Shown one piece after another: positions 1-8,402 of a DNA stretch of 64,000 bases (the stretch's first letter is position 1; each line of letters begins with the position of its first letter). Position numbers and translations under genes: made by a program. The notes below the pieces were generated by a model that was not told the origin of the DNA, ran no database searches, and saw nothing but the letters and a program-made list of their open reading frames with translations. Origin of the DNA: Lachnospiraceae bacterium. Lineage in GTDB: Bacteria > Bacillota > Clostridia > Lachnospirales > Lachnospiraceae. The DNA lies in the NCBI GenBank assembly GCA_017536965.1, contig JAFWCK010000008.1:1-64000 (forward strand), read 5' to 3'.

Positions 1-1
1 C

Positions 2-751
2 AACTCGGAATATCCGGACCATGAACCATACGATCTGATGATCTGTTTAGATGCCAGCAACCTGGAGCGGATCGGGCAGGCATCTAAATATTTCCATGAT
101 GCAAAGCACACGATCAATATTGATCATCATTTCTCCAATACCTATTATGCGGATGAAAACTATGTAGAAGGAGATTCTTCTTCAGCTTGTGAAGTACTGT
201 ACGGATTTCTGGATCCGGATAAGCTGAACCGGGATATCGCGATTGCATTATATACAGGTATTATTTATGACACCGGTGTTTTTAAATACCGTCTGACTTC
301 CCCGCAAACGATGATGATCGCGGGGGAACTCATGAAATATGATGTCCCGACAGATGAGGTCATTGACGAAAGTTTTTATGCCAGAACTTATGATGAAAAT
401 CGGATCTTTGGTTACGCAGTGATGAAAAGTGTGCTTGCCTGTGATGGCAGAGTGATCTATTCATCACTGACGCAGAAAGAACTGGAAGACTTTCATGTGA
501 CAACCAGGGATCTGGAAGGCATTGTACCGCAGCTGCGCTTAACACGTGGCGTTGAAGTTGCTGTTTTTGCTTATGAGACGACGGCAGGCGACATTAAAGT
601 CAGTTTCCGTTCCAACGATCCGTTTGATGTCAATGAAGTTGCAGCTTTGTTTGGCGGTGGAGGACACGTACGTGCAGCGGGAGCTAATATGCCGGGACCG
701 TTAGAAGATTGTATTCAGACATTACTGATTGAAATTGAAAAGCGTTTATGA
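2..751 (+). CDS. nrnA: NrnA-like DHH/DHHA1 phosphoesterase, 5' end outside window
   Basis: The reading frame is open from base 2, so the gene begins upstream of the window and only the C-terminal 249 residues or so are seen. The visible part has the DHH motif in IDHH, a later DTG motif (IYDTGVF) and the C-terminal DHHA1 signature GGGGHVRAAG. This is the layout of NrnA, which degrades nano-RNAs and dephosphorylates pAp in the cytoplasm. The stop overlaps the truB start, and nrnA (often after rbfA) next to truB-ribF is a common Firmicute order. The family call is secure; the exact substrate is inferred from context. Confidence 0.88.
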   Translation, partial: NSEYPDHEPYDLMICLDASNLERIGQASKYFHDAKHTINIDHHFSNTYYADENYVEGDSSSACEVLYGFLDPDKLNRDIAIALYTGIIYDTGVFKYRLTSPQTMMIAGELMKYDVPTDEVIDESFYARTYDENRIFGYAVMKSVLACDGRVIYSSLTQKELEDFHVTTRDLEGIVPQLRLTRGVEVAVFAYETTAGDIKVSFRSNDPFDVNEVAALFGGGGHVRAAGANMPGPLEDCIQTLLIEIEKRL

Positions 752-1680
752 TGAATGGTGTCCTGAATATTTATAAAGAACCGGGAATGACTTCTTTCCA
801 GGTTGTATATCAGATCCGGAAACTGACAGGAGAGGATAAGATCGGACATACAGGTACACTGGATCCGGATGCGAAGGGTGTATTACCTATTTGTATTGGA
901 AAAGCCACGAAGCTTGTGGATTTGCTGATGGATACAGATAAACAGTATCGTGCATCGCTTCTTTTCGGAAGAAAGACTGATACGCAGGATATTTCCGGAA
1001 AAACACTGGAGGAAATGGATCCGGAGGAAGTAAAACAAAAATTGTCTCCGGAACGGATCATACAGACGATAGGGGGATTTGTCGGAGAAATTGAACAGAT
1101 GCCGCCGATGTATAGTGCGGTTAAGGTAAATGGTGTAAAGCTGGTCGATGCGGCCAGAAAAGGAAAAACCATAGAAAGAAAAGCCAGAAAGGTTTCCATT
1201 TACGGCTTTGATCAGATAGCAGTTACGGGTTTTGATGACCCGGATGGTCCGGTCAAAGCTTTCTTTACGGTCAATTGTTCAAAAGGGACCTACATTCGGA
1301 CCCTGTGTGAGGATATCGGTGCCAGATTATCGGTGCCTGCCTGCATGGAGAGCCTGGAGAGGACCCGCACCAGCGGTCTGGATCTTTCCACGGCAATTAC
1401 GCTGGAAGAAGCAAAACAATATATGGAAATGGATGCCCTGTGGGAACATCTGATTTCAGTGGATTCTTTTCTGCAAAAATATAAAGCGATCTTCGTGAAA
1501 GAAGAGGCTGTAAAAAAACTGATCTACGGGAACTGGCTGCAGCCGGAAGAATTCCTTCCGATAGATTCGTATGAAAATGACGAAAAATTTCGTGTATATG
1601 ATACAGAAAAAAACTTCTACGCGGTCTATCGTTTCAGTAAAAAAGATAATTACTTTAAATGCGAGAAAATGTTTGTATGA
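748..1680 (+). CDS. truB: tRNA pseudouridine(55) synthase TruB
   Basis: TruB converts U55 to pseudouridine in the T-loop of tRNAs. The 310-residue protein has the family signature GHTGTLDPDAKGVLPI near residue 33, which contains the catalytic aspartate. The later KGTYIRTLCEDIG motif is also typical. The start at ATG 748 overlaps the nrnA stop codon, consistent with translational coupling. The second methionine at 751 is equally possible. Length is normal for the family. Confidence 0.95.
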   Translation: MMNGVLNIYKEPGMTSFQVVYQIRKLTGEDKIGHTGTLDPDAKGVLPICIGKATKLVDLLMDTDKQYRASLLFGRKTDTQDISGKTLEEMDPEEVKQKLSPERIIQTIGGFVGEIEQMPPMYSAVKVNGVKLVDAARKGKTIERKARKVSIYGFDQIAVTGFDDPDGPVKAFFTVNCSKGTYIRTLCEDIGARLSVPACMESLERTRTSGLDLSTAITLEEAKQYMEMDALWEHLISVDSFLQKYKAIFVKEEAVKKLIYGNWLQPEEFLPIDSYENDEKFRVYDTEKNFYAVYRFSKKDNYFKCEKMFV

Positions 1681-2630
1681 AAATTATTTCTGATCTTGAA
1701 AATGTAAAACTGAAGAATGCAATCATCACGATAGGAAAGTTTGATGGAAACCATATCGGACATCAGCTGTTATTTGATACGATCCGGAAACTGAAGGGGG
1801 ACGGGGATTGTACGGTCGTTTTTACCTTTAATATCCCGCCAGCAGTTATGACGGAATCTGGGCAGACAGATACGATCCGTACGATCCAGACGCACAATGA
1901 ACGGTACTTCAGTGAGGATTTTGCCGGTATTGATTATGTGGTCGAGTTTCCTTTCAATAAACATACAATGGCTATGGAACCAGAATCCTTTGTTAAGGAG
2001 ATCCTGGTAGAAAAACTAGGCGCAAAGAGCATTGTGGTAGGAGAAGATTTCTGCTTCGGGAAAGACCGGAAAGGAAATGTGGATGTCCTGCGGGAATTAG
2101 GCACACGGTTTGGATTCACTGTGCATGCTTTAAAGAAAATTGCCTTTCAGCCGGAAGATTTTGAAAGACCGGTCGAAGTGAGTTCTACTTTGATCAAAGA
2201 AGAGATCCTTCGTGGAAACATGGAGGATGTTCGGAAAATGCTGGGCAAACCGTTTTCTATGACTGGTGAGATCTTACATGGAAAACATGTGGGCAGTACG
2301 ATCGGTTTTCCGACCATTAATTTTGCTGCGCCGGAAGAAAAGATCCTTCCTCCTAACGGAGTCTATGCAACTAAGACTACCATAGATGGTCAAAAATATA
2401 ACAGCATCACGAATGTTGGAAAAAGGCCGACGTTTGATGATGGAGAATTCCGGACAGTTGAAACCAATATTTTTGATTTTAATGAAGATGTTTACGGAAA
2501 AACGGCAAGAGTCGATTTTTACCGTTTTATCCGCCCGGAACGAAAGTTTGCTTCTCCGGAAGAACTGATGGAAGAGATTGACCGAAACGTACAGGAAGTT
2601 GCTGCATATTTTAAGGACTTGCATGAGTAA
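1677..2630 (+). CDS. ribF: Bifunctional riboflavin kinase/FAD synthetase RibF
   Basis: RibF phosphorylates riboflavin to FMN and adenylylates FMN to FAD. The N-terminal nucleotidyltransferase domain carries IGKFDGNHIGHQ near residue 21. The C-terminal kinase domain carries GSTIGFPTINF and TNVGKRPTFDDGE. I chose ATG 1677, overlapping the truB stop, because it places the FDG motif at the usual distance from the N-terminus. An in-frame upstream start at 1659 would add six residues. FAD and FMN supply is relevant here because many flavoenzymes lie downstream, but truB-ribF is a general housekeeping pair. Confidence 0.94.
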   Translation: MKIISDLENVKLKNAIITIGKFDGNHIGHQLLFDTIRKLKGDGDCTVVFTFNIPPAVMTESGQTDTIRTIQTHNERYFSEDFAGIDYVVEFPFNKHTMAMEPESFVKEILVEKLGAKSIVVGEDFCFGKDRKGNVDVLRELGTRFGFTVHALKKIAFQPEDFERPVEVSSTLIKEEILRGNMEDVRKMLGKPFSMTGEILHGKHVGSTIGFPTINFAAPEEKILPPNGVYATKTTIDGQKYNSITNVGKRPTFDDGEFRTVETNIFDFNEDVYGKTARVDFYRFIRPERKFASPEELMEEIDRNVQEVAAYFKDLHE

Positions 2631-3552
2631 AAAGAGTTCAGTCTCAAGTGTATTACTGCTTTTTCTGGCCGCATTTATTTGGGGCCTTTCTTTTGTCGCA
2701 CAAAGTGATGGCGGCCTTACCCTGGGAGCTTTTTCATTTAACGGAGCAAGACTCCTGTTCACTGCGTTGATATTACGCATCTTGATCACAATCACTGATA
2801 AGATGGGTATTTCATCTGCTCCAGTAAATAAAGCTGATAAGAAAAGACAATTATTCTCAGGGCTGGTCTGCGGACTGTTTATTTTTATTGCCACAAACTT
2901 CCAACAGATCGGAATGAATCTGGGAGCAGGCACAGGGAAAGCTGGGTTTATAACATCCATGTATATTTTGATGGTCCCGATCATTGGTATGTTCTTCCGT
3001 CAGAAGATAAAATGGAATGTGTGGGTAGCAGTCGGGATTGCTTTAGTGGGACTGTATTTCCTTTGTGTAAACGGAAAGATTGAATTTGTTCCGGCTGATA
3101 TCTGTTTAATGCTCGGTGCCTTGGGATTTGCTGGACAGATCGTTACGATCGACCGCTACGGACACAGGGTCGATGCACTTCGGTTATCTGGTATGCAGTT
3201 TCTGCTTGGCGGTTTTCTTACGTCGATTATTGCAGTTATTTACGAGATACTTCCATTCCCAGGTGGGATTTCAGCATGGGCTGCGCCTCTTTTTCATGGC
3301 AGAATCTGGATGGAATTATTATATATGGCAGTATTAAGCGGCGGTGTTGCATATTCTTTGCAGATTGTCTGCCAGAAGAGACTGGATCCGACTGTGGCAT
3401 CGCTTATTATGAGTTTTGAAGCTGTCTTTTCTGCTCTGGCTGGATGGCTGATCCTGCATCAGAGTTTATCTAATAGAGAAATCATAGGCTGTCTTATTAT
3501 GTTTGCGGCTGTCATAATTGCGCAGATCAATTTTTCTAAAAAATCAACTTAA
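2623..3552 (+). CDS. EamA/DMT-family membrane transporter
   Basis: This is a 309-residue membrane protein with about ten hydrophobic segments in two homologous halves, the layout of drug/metabolite (EamA) transporters. The N-terminus LLLFLAAFIWGLSFVAQ and the second-half pattern around VASLIMSFEAVFSALAGW are typical of EamA repeats. The start ATG 2623 overlaps the end of ribF by 8 bases, so it is probably co-transcribed. The substrate cannot be told from sequence. Confidence 0.85.
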   Translation: MSKKSSVSSVLLLFLAAFIWGLSFVAQSDGGLTLGAFSFNGARLLFTALILRILITITDKMGISSAPVNKADKKRQLFSGLVCGLFIFIATNFQQIGMNLGAGTGKAGFITSMYILMVPIIGMFFRQKIKWNVWVAVGIALVGLYFLCVNGKIEFVPADICLMLGALGFAGQIVTIDRYGHRVDALRLSGMQFLLGGFLTSIIAVIYEILPFPGGISAWAAPLFHGRIWMELLYMAVLSGGVAYSLQIVCQKRLDPTVASLIMSFEAVFSALAGWLILHQSLSNREIIGCLIMFAAVIIAQINFSKKST

Positions 3553-3580
3553 AAAAGCATATTCCTTTTTTGCATAAAGG

Positions 3581-3609
3581 TTGCGAGAGAAAAGAGGATT
3601 CCCTATAAT
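3581..3609 (+). promoter_or_regulatory. Sigma-A promoter for the HTH-only LysR gene
   Basis: TTGCGA (3581-3586), a 17-base spacer and TATAAT (3604-3609) make a near-consensus promoter 60 bases upstream of the short LysR-type gene. This shows that the short gene is an independent transcription unit. Confidence 0.7.
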
Positions 3610-3668
3610 CTCATGCAAGGGGAAAAAATAATATGAGGGAGGATCATCAAATCATAAGGAGAGGGTAA

Positions 3669-3929
3669 ATGACAGACTTACAGGTAAAGTTCTTTATGGA
3701 ACTGACAAGAACCCTTAGTTTTTCAAAGACAGCAGAGACTTTTTATACGACGCAGCCAACCGTGAGCCGGCAGATCAAAATGTTGGAAGAAGAGTGGGGC
3801 GTTAAGTTGTTTGACCGTAATAAAAGACAGGTGCAATTGACTAAGGCCGGAAAAATAATGGCAGATTTTTTCGGTTCTCATAGAGAGGCGTTAATGAAAG
3901 CGCTTCAAAAAGCAAGAAAATGTAAATAA
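3669..3929 (+). CDS. HTH-only LysR-type protein (86 aa)
   Basis: The 86 residues cover only the LysR winged helix-turn-helix: SFSKTAETFYTTQPTVSRQI and KLFDRNKRQVQLTKAG. There is no effector-binding domain, which normally brings the family to about 300 residues. The gene has its own consensus promoter, a strong ribosome binding site (AAGGAGAGGG) and its own intrinsic terminator right after the stop, so it does not look like random decay. No remnant of an effector domain is visible before the terminator. It could be a stand-alone DNA-binding protein, a competitor of the full LysR protein at 7322, or a tidy truncation. Confidence 0.75.
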   Translation: MTDLQVKFFMELTRTLSFSKTAETFYTTQPTVSRQIKMLEEEWGVKLFDRNKRQVQLTKAGKIMADFFGSHREALMKALQKARKCK

Positions 3930-3950
3930 TCGTTTTTAAAACGTTTAGGA

Positions 3951-3977
3951 AGAGGGAATAAGATCCCTCTTTTTTTT
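3951..3977 (+). terminator. Intrinsic terminator after the HTH-only LysR gene
   Basis: AGAGGGA and TCCCTCT form a 7-bp stem with a 6-base loop, followed by a run of eight T. Confidence 0.85.
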
Positions 3978-3997
3978 GCGGTGAAAATGTTTGCAGA

Positions 3998-4026
3998 TTG
4001 TCATCTGGTATACCAAATGGTACAAT
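3998..4026 (+). promoter_or_regulatory. Promoter of the GntR gene with TGGTATACCA operator in the spacer
   Basis: TTGTCA (3998-4003), 17 bases and TACAAT (4021-4026) form a promoter. The perfect 10-bp palindrome TGGTATACCA (4006-4015) lies inside the spacer. Palindromes of the TGGTnnACCA class are typical FadR/FCD-GntR operators. Its position suggests autorepression. The same 10-mer sits at 18106-18115 in the promoter of the molybdenum-enzyme operon. Confidence 0.7.
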
Positions 4027-4063
4027 ATGGTTTAACTAAGCACGTAAAAGGAGGTTTTCGTAT

Positions 4064-4741
4064 TTGGCTGCCGAAAAAAAGAAATCTGTTGAAAATGAAA
4101 GCAAACAGATTCATGTATATAACCAGATTAAGGAAGATATCTTAAATGGGACATTTCCGCCGGGAACAGTTATGGTGGAACGCAAATTATGTGACCGCTA
4201 TGAGGTCAGCCGTTCACCAATCCGTGCGGCCCTGCAGATGCTTGTCCGTGACGGTCTGCTTTCTTATTCCCGCAGTCAGGGGATGATCGTGCCGGAAGTA
4301 ACAATCGAAGATATTTTTGAAATCTATGATCTGATGGAATTATTCCAGAAATATGCAGTGCGCCGCTCCATTAAACGTATGAATGATCTGAGCCTGCAGG
4401 CATTGGAGGCAACTCTTTATAAGATCCGGGAATCGCTGGATAAAGAAAATGTCCTGGATGCTATTAAATGGGATATCAAATTTCATGAGTTTCTGGTAGA
4501 CTTTTCCGAAAGCCGGCGTCTGAAACAGTTTTACGAGCAGATCAGTGTGCAGATCGGAAGGTTTCTGTCATCCACTCTGGAAGATACCTTTTTGGCGGAA
4601 CGTTCCTATCTGGAGCATCGTAACATTTATAACTGTCTGGCTGAAGGCGATCTGAAAGGGGCAGAGGAGGCTATCTCGCAGCATTATGCCAATACCAAGC
4701 AGTATTATGTTACTCGTCTGTTGGGAGACAGTTTGTACTAG
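4064..4741 (+). CDS. GntR-family (FadR/FCD type) transcriptional regulator
   Basis: The 225-residue protein has an N-terminal winged helix (about residues 14-80, with YNQIKEDILNGTFPPG and ERKLCDRYEVSRSPIRAAL) and an all-helical FCD ligand-binding domain (about 88-215). The start is TTG at 4064, nine bases after AAAGGAGG; no ATG fits as well. FCD regulators usually bind small carboxylates or aromatic metabolites and repress nearby catabolic genes. The palindrome in its own promoter also occurs at the molybdenum operon promoter 14 kb away, so I infer that it controls both. The ligand is unknown. Confidence 0.88.
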   Translation: MAAEKKKSVENESKQIHVYNQIKEDILNGTFPPGTVMVERKLCDRYEVSRSPIRAALQMLVRDGLLSYSRSQGMIVPEVTIEDIFEIYDLMELFQKYAVRRSIKRMNDLSLQALEATLYKIRESLDKENVLDAIKWDIKFHEFLVDFSESRRLKQFYEQISVQIGRFLSSTLEDTFLAERSYLEHRNIYNCLAEGDLKGAEEAISQHYANTKQYYVTRLLGDSLY

Positions 4742-4760
4742 ATTTCTGACAAAATAAAAA

Positions 4761-4831
4761 AGCAGGATACGGGAGTCGAACCCGCCTCTTCGGCTTGGGA
4801 AGCCAATGTGCTACCGATATACCAATCCTGC
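4761..4831 (-). tRNA. tRNA-Gly (anticodon CCC)
   Basis: Read on the minus strand, GCAGGAT pairs with ATCCTGC as the acceptor stem. The anticodon arm is TTGGC-TTCCCAA-GCCGA, giving anticodon CCC, and the T-arm is GCGGG-TTCGACT-CCCGT. The discriminator base is U, as usual for bacterial tRNA-Gly. CCA is not encoded, and a T-run follows directly and may terminate transcription. No attachment-site duplication was noticed nearby. Confidence 0.93.
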
Positions 4832-4891
4832 AAGTGAGCGTATTATAGCAGTTATGAGGAATGATTTCAATCATTCGAGGAGAGAAAATAA

Positions 4892-5680
4892 ATGTACGAA
4901 TTCGTTTTTGATGGTTTTTCCAAAGAACAGTGCGAGGCTTATCTGAAGAGGATCAAAGCTTCTTTTGACGGAAATATCACTTTGGATAATCTGAATGCTC
5001 TGATTTTTCAGCATCAGATTACGGTGCCATTTGAGGATCTGGCCGTTTATGAAAACTGGGGGACGGTCAACCTGGAACCGGATGCTCTGTTTCATAAAAT
5101 AGTAACAGAACATAGAGGAGGCTTTTGCTTTGAACTAAATGGAGCTTTTTTGCTGCTGCTGAAAGGACTCGGTTATGATGCAGTGGGTGTTATGTGCCGG
5201 ATGGGCATTCCTGCTTTTGGAACGCTCAGACGTCTGGATCACAGAGGCGTGATGGTCACACTGGATGGGAAAGAGTATTACTGCGATGTTGGAATGGGAG
5301 GACCTAAACCAGCAGGTGCTGTCCCTCTTTCCGGGGAGAAAACAACGATCAACGGGAAGTGCTATTGGATAGAAGATACAGACAAGGGATGGAAGATGCT
5401 TAAGAACAGCTGGCAGACAGACGGTTCCTGTGTCATTTTTGCTCCGATTGCCATGCTTCCGTTTGACTTTTATGGGAACTGTCAGGATATGATCGATCGT
5501 GGCGATACTGTGTTTCATTTAACCAGAATGGTTAATCTCACGACCGAAGATGGTTTTATTCAGATCAACAATAATACGCTGACGATCAATAAAAACGGCG
5601 TGGAAACTAAACGCGATTTCCAGGAAGAGGAGTTTCCGGAATTATTAAGAAAATACTACGGGATTGAGTATAGAAAATAA
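4892..5680 (+). CDS. Arylamine N-acetyltransferase
   Basis: This 262-residue protein has the full NAT catalytic triad: Cys79 in RGGFCFELN, His117 in LDHRG and Asp132 in YYCDVGMGG. These enzymes move acetyl from acetyl-CoA to aromatic amines or hydrazines by a ping-pong mechanism. A clear AGGAGAG ribosome binding site precedes ATG 4892. It overlaps the next gene by one base. The substrate is unknown; a role on aromatic compounds would fit the neighbourhood but is not shown. Confidence 0.92.
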   Translation: MYEFVFDGFSKEQCEAYLKRIKASFDGNITLDNLNALIFQHQITVPFEDLAVYENWGTVNLEPDALFHKIVTEHRGGFCFELNGAFLLLLKGLGYDAVGVMCRMGIPAFGTLRRLDHRGVMVTLDGKEYYCDVGMGGPKPAGAVPLSGEKTTINGKCYWIEDTDKGWKMLKNSWQTDGSCVIFAPIAMLPFDFYGNCQDMIDRGDTVFHLTRMVNLTTEDGFIQINNNTLTINKNGVETKRDFQEEEFPELLRKYYGIEYRK

Positions 5681-6837
5681 TGGCAAATCTGATTGATTAT
5701 GTAAAATGGAGAGGAGATCTTCCTTTTGACACTTTTCCTTTGTGTGAGATTGATGCAGCAATCCTAAGCCAAGTCGCATATTGGAACATGGACGGCATCG
5801 TCCCCGCAGATCCAAAAGAGACGATGTCGATGACAGCTTTGTGCCAAAGCGCTGTATTAGAAGAACTGCCTCCGTATTGTTCAGAAGAAGACAGAGCTTT
5901 AAAAGAACTCCTGGGCACAGCAGAGCGGTTTAAGGACCTTGCGCTTTCCGGGTTTGTGAATGAGATCGACCCGGAACAGGAAACACAGTTTGCTGCAGTA
6001 ACGTTCTCCTTTGGTAAAAAGAAGCAGTTCGTGGCTTTTCGCGGGACCGATGATTCACTGGCGGGCTGGAAGGAGTGCATGGACCTGGCTTATTACGAAG
6101 AAGTGAAAGCCCAGCAGAAAGCGGTGCGTTATTTGGAGCGGATCGCAGCTGTTACACGTGGAGAACTGTATATTGGCGGACATTCCAAAGGCGGCAATTT
6201 AGCAGTTTATGCAGGCGCCTTTTGTCCGGATAAGATCAACCACAGGATCATGGCTATTTATAATTTTGATGGACCTGGATTTAATCAAAAAGTTCTGGAA
6301 AAAGATCTGTTCAAGAAGAATCAGTATCGGGTCCATACCTTCCTGCCACAGGATTCCCTGGTCGGGATGCTTTTGATCCATCAGGAAGCCTATCAGGTCG
6401 TGCATAGTAATGCATCGAACGGCATTTCCCAGCATCATCTGGTGACCTGGGAGTGTGGTCCGAAACAATTTGCCTATGCACAGAAACTGACAGAATCAGG
6501 AGAAAACACCGGAGAGACAATCCGTGAGTGGCTGGACTCTATGTCTTATGAGGAAAAACAGCACTTTATTGCTGTGCTGTATGATCTGGTTGATGAGTAC
6601 ACAACGATAGGTCAGTTGTTTACCGCAAAAAACCTCTATAAAGTCATGCAGGAATACAGGGGCATGGACAAGGAAAAAAAGAAAATTGTTGCAGATGCAG
6701 TAGGGATCCTACGAAAGTCTCTGGTCGGTGATATGATTGATGATGTTAAAGATACCTATCAGGGAGTGAAGGAAACTTATCAGGAAGTAAAAGAAAAGGT
6801 TACAGATAAGATCCGGCAGGTACAGAATAAAAAATAG
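5680..6837 (+). CDS. Mbeg1-like (DUF2974) alpha/beta-hydrolase-type protein
   Basis: The 385-residue protein contains FRGTDDSLAGWKE and GHSKGGNLAVYAG (serine near residue 169), the nucleophile elbow of the DUF2974/Mbeg1-like lipase-fold family common in Firmicutes. No signal peptide is seen. The last 60 or so residues are charged and helical with repeated VKETYQ-type heptads, suggesting a coiled-coil tail. The ATG overlaps the NAT stop, so the two are translationally coupled. The enzymatic substrate is unknown. Confidence 0.8.
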   Translation: MANLIDYVKWRGDLPFDTFPLCEIDAAILSQVAYWNMDGIVPADPKETMSMTALCQSAVLEELPPYCSEEDRALKELLGTAERFKDLALSGFVNEIDPEQETQFAAVTFSFGKKKQFVAFRGTDDSLAGWKECMDLAYYEEVKAQQKAVRYLERIAAVTRGELYIGGHSKGGNLAVYAGAFCPDKINHRIMAIYNFDGPGFNQKVLEKDLFKKNQYRVHTFLPQDSLVGMLLIHQEAYQVVHSNASNGISQHHLVTWECGPKQFAYAQKLTESGENTGETIREWLDSMSYEEKQHFIAVLYDLVDEYTTIGQLFTAKNLYKVMQEYRGMDKEKKKIVADAVGILRKSLVGDMIDDVKDTYQGVKETYQEVKEKVTDKIRQVQNKK

Positions 6838-6908
6838 TTTCTTTTATTCAGGTTTTTATATATAATAAAGCAACTAGATAAAGCAACTAGGAAAAGAGGA
6901 TAAGTAAG

Positions 6909-7223
6909 ATGGTCATCAGTTTAAAGTGGAAAGACAGAACCTTAATGGCAGCTGTTGCCAGAATCACACAGAATATGATTGCTGCGCAGGATCTTGGTGT
7001 AGATAGGGCGCAGATATTTTGGCGTATTTCTATGTATGCGAAGATTGGTTTGTTAAAAAAACAGGATGTCAGAGATATTCTGACAGCGATGGAAGCATTC
7101 AGCGTTATCCTCAAAAAACAACCTTTCAGGGATCCAAATGGAGATTTTGCGGATATTGACGGCGTGATTGGCCGTCTGACGGCGTTAATGGCCAAAAAGG
7201 GAGTTGAGCCTACTCAAGAATAA
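6909..7223 (+). CDS. Hypothetical protein, 104 aa
   Basis: The ORF starts at ATG 6909 after AAAAGAGGA and encodes a soluble, mostly helical protein with no motif I recognise. It is followed by a hairpin that may be a terminator and then by the LysR gene. Its spacing and ribosome binding site support translation, but I have no function to suggest. Confidence 0.6.
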   Translation: MVISLKWKDRTLMAAVARITQNMIAAQDLGVDRAQIFWRISMYAKIGLLKKQDVRDILTAMEAFSVILKKQPFRDPNGDFADIDGVIGRLTALMAKKGVEPTQE

Positions 7224-7270
7224 AGGCCGTTAGGAAACGGTAGCAATATTTTTATGAAACAGGTATAATG

Positions 7271-7310
7271 ACTGAGAGGAATCTAATGATTGATACTCTC
7301 AGTTATTTTT
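7271..7310 (+). terminator. Probable terminator upstream of the LysR gene
   Basis: ACTGAGAG (7271-7278) pairs with CTCTCAGT (7296-7303) and is followed by TATTTTT. The 17-base loop is long, so efficiency is uncertain. Confidence 0.5.
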
Positions 7311-7321
7311 AGGAGTGTATT

Positions 7322-8209
7322 ATGAACGATGTTTTAATTGAATGCTTCCGTGCTGCGACTGAAACGCTTAACTTTACGACCGCTGCACAGATGATCCATA
7401 TTTCCCAGCCTTCTTTCAGCCGTAATATTGCGATGTTGGAAGAGGAAATCGGGTTTAAGCTTTTCTGGCGCAGCAAACAGAATGGGATCCGGCTGACTCC
7501 GGCAGGCTCCACTCTTTACAACGGACTTTTTGGCGTTGAACGCCAGTATTTTGAATTACTGGAAAAATGCAGACAGATCAGCAGGGGAGAAGAAGGAAAA
7601 CTGGTAATTGGCATCCTGAACGGAATCTGTTTGGACAGCCAGACTTTTTACCATATCACCAAATTCCGTGAGGAATATCCTCAGGTTGATGTGGAACTGA
7701 AAAGCTGCTCCATGATGGATCTGGAAAACAATCTGTTAAAAGGTGTCTGTGATATCAGTTTCATGATGGCCAACTTGATTCAGAATAAAGAAGAAATCTT
7801 ATTTGAAAAAGTGTATACGATTCCCACTTTTTATGTTGTTCCAAAGACAATGGGGCTCAAACCAAGAGAAGAATACCATCTTACCGATCTCCAGGAACAG
7901 ACGTTCCTTCTTTCTGTTGAAAACCCGGAAGGAAATGAGAAGTTAATTCAAAACTGCAGGAGCTGCGGCTTTGAACCGAAAGTCAGGATCGCTCCGGATA
8001 ATGAGACAAAATTACTTTGGGCGGACATGGGAGAAGGCGTTGCGGCCATCACGATCGATCAGTATATCCGTAACAGCACTCATGTGGAAGTTGTTCGGAT
8101 TGCAGAATCCGGATATCTGGATTTTTCTATTTGCTGGAGCAAGGATAATTATAACCCGGCCATTGCATTGTTCTATTCATTGATCGATGAAGTCATGAAG
8201 ACATATTAA
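7322..8209 (+). CDS. LysR-family transcriptional regulator (full length)
   Basis: The 295-residue protein has a LysR N-terminal HTH (TTAAQMIHISQPSFSRNIAML, then KLFWRSKQNGIRLTPAG) and a substrate-binding domain from about residue 90 to the end. It lies directly upstream of the PhlG-like gene and has its own terminator. LysR proteins usually activate adjacent catabolic genes in response to a pathway metabolite. The inverted repeat at 8317-8330 is centred about 55 bases before the predicted start site of the next operon, a normal position for LysR activation. That pairing is inferred, not shown. Confidence 0.9.
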   Translation: MNDVLIECFRAATETLNFTTAAQMIHISQPSFSRNIAMLEEEIGFKLFWRSKQNGIRLTPAGSTLYNGLFGVERQYFELLEKCRQISRGEEGKLVIGILNGICLDSQTFYHITKFREEYPQVDVELKSCSMMDLENNLLKGVCDISFMMANLIQNKEEILFEKVYTIPTFYVVPKTMGLKPREEYHLTDLQEQTFLLSVENPEGNEKLIQNCRSCGFEPKVRIAPDNETKLLWADMGEGVAAITIDQYIRNSTHVEVVRIAESGYLDFSICWSKDNYNPAIALFYSLIDEVMKTY

Positions 8210-8244
8210 AACAACAATCTTCTTATATTTATTGTTTATCAGAA

Positions 8245-8288
8245 AGAGCATTTATTTTTCTAAAAAAGAGAAAATAAATGCTCTTTTT
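8245..8288 (+). terminator. Intrinsic terminator after the LysR gene
   Basis: AGAGCATTTATTTT pairs with AAAATAAATGCTCT across a short A-rich loop and is followed by a T-run. Confidence 0.85.
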
Positions 8289-8314
8289 TGTGCGTTTTGC
8301 ATAAGAAGCATCGT

Positions 8315-8370
8315 TTGAATGACCTCATTCTTATTAAGTATTGCACATCTGGGACCTTTTGAAATATAAT
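8315..8370 (+). promoter_or_regulatory. Promoter of the first PhlG-like operon with inverted-repeat operator
   Basis: The perfect inverted repeat GAATGA-CC-TCATTC lies at 8317-8330. Downstream are TTGCAC (8341-8346), 18 bases and TATAAT (8365-8370). The 15-mer TTGAATGACCTCATT ends 35 bases before the -10 box. The same core occurs upstream of the URO-D-like gene with an identical 35-base distance and upstream of the carboxylesterase with 36. Confidence 0.75.
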
Positions 8371-8402
8371 ACATATATATTAAGAAAGGAGATGGTATTT
8401 TT

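Noticed and set aside
4761..4831. tRNA-Gly as an integration site for a genomic island
   Set aside because: No integrase gene and no duplicated tRNA 3' end were noticed in the window.
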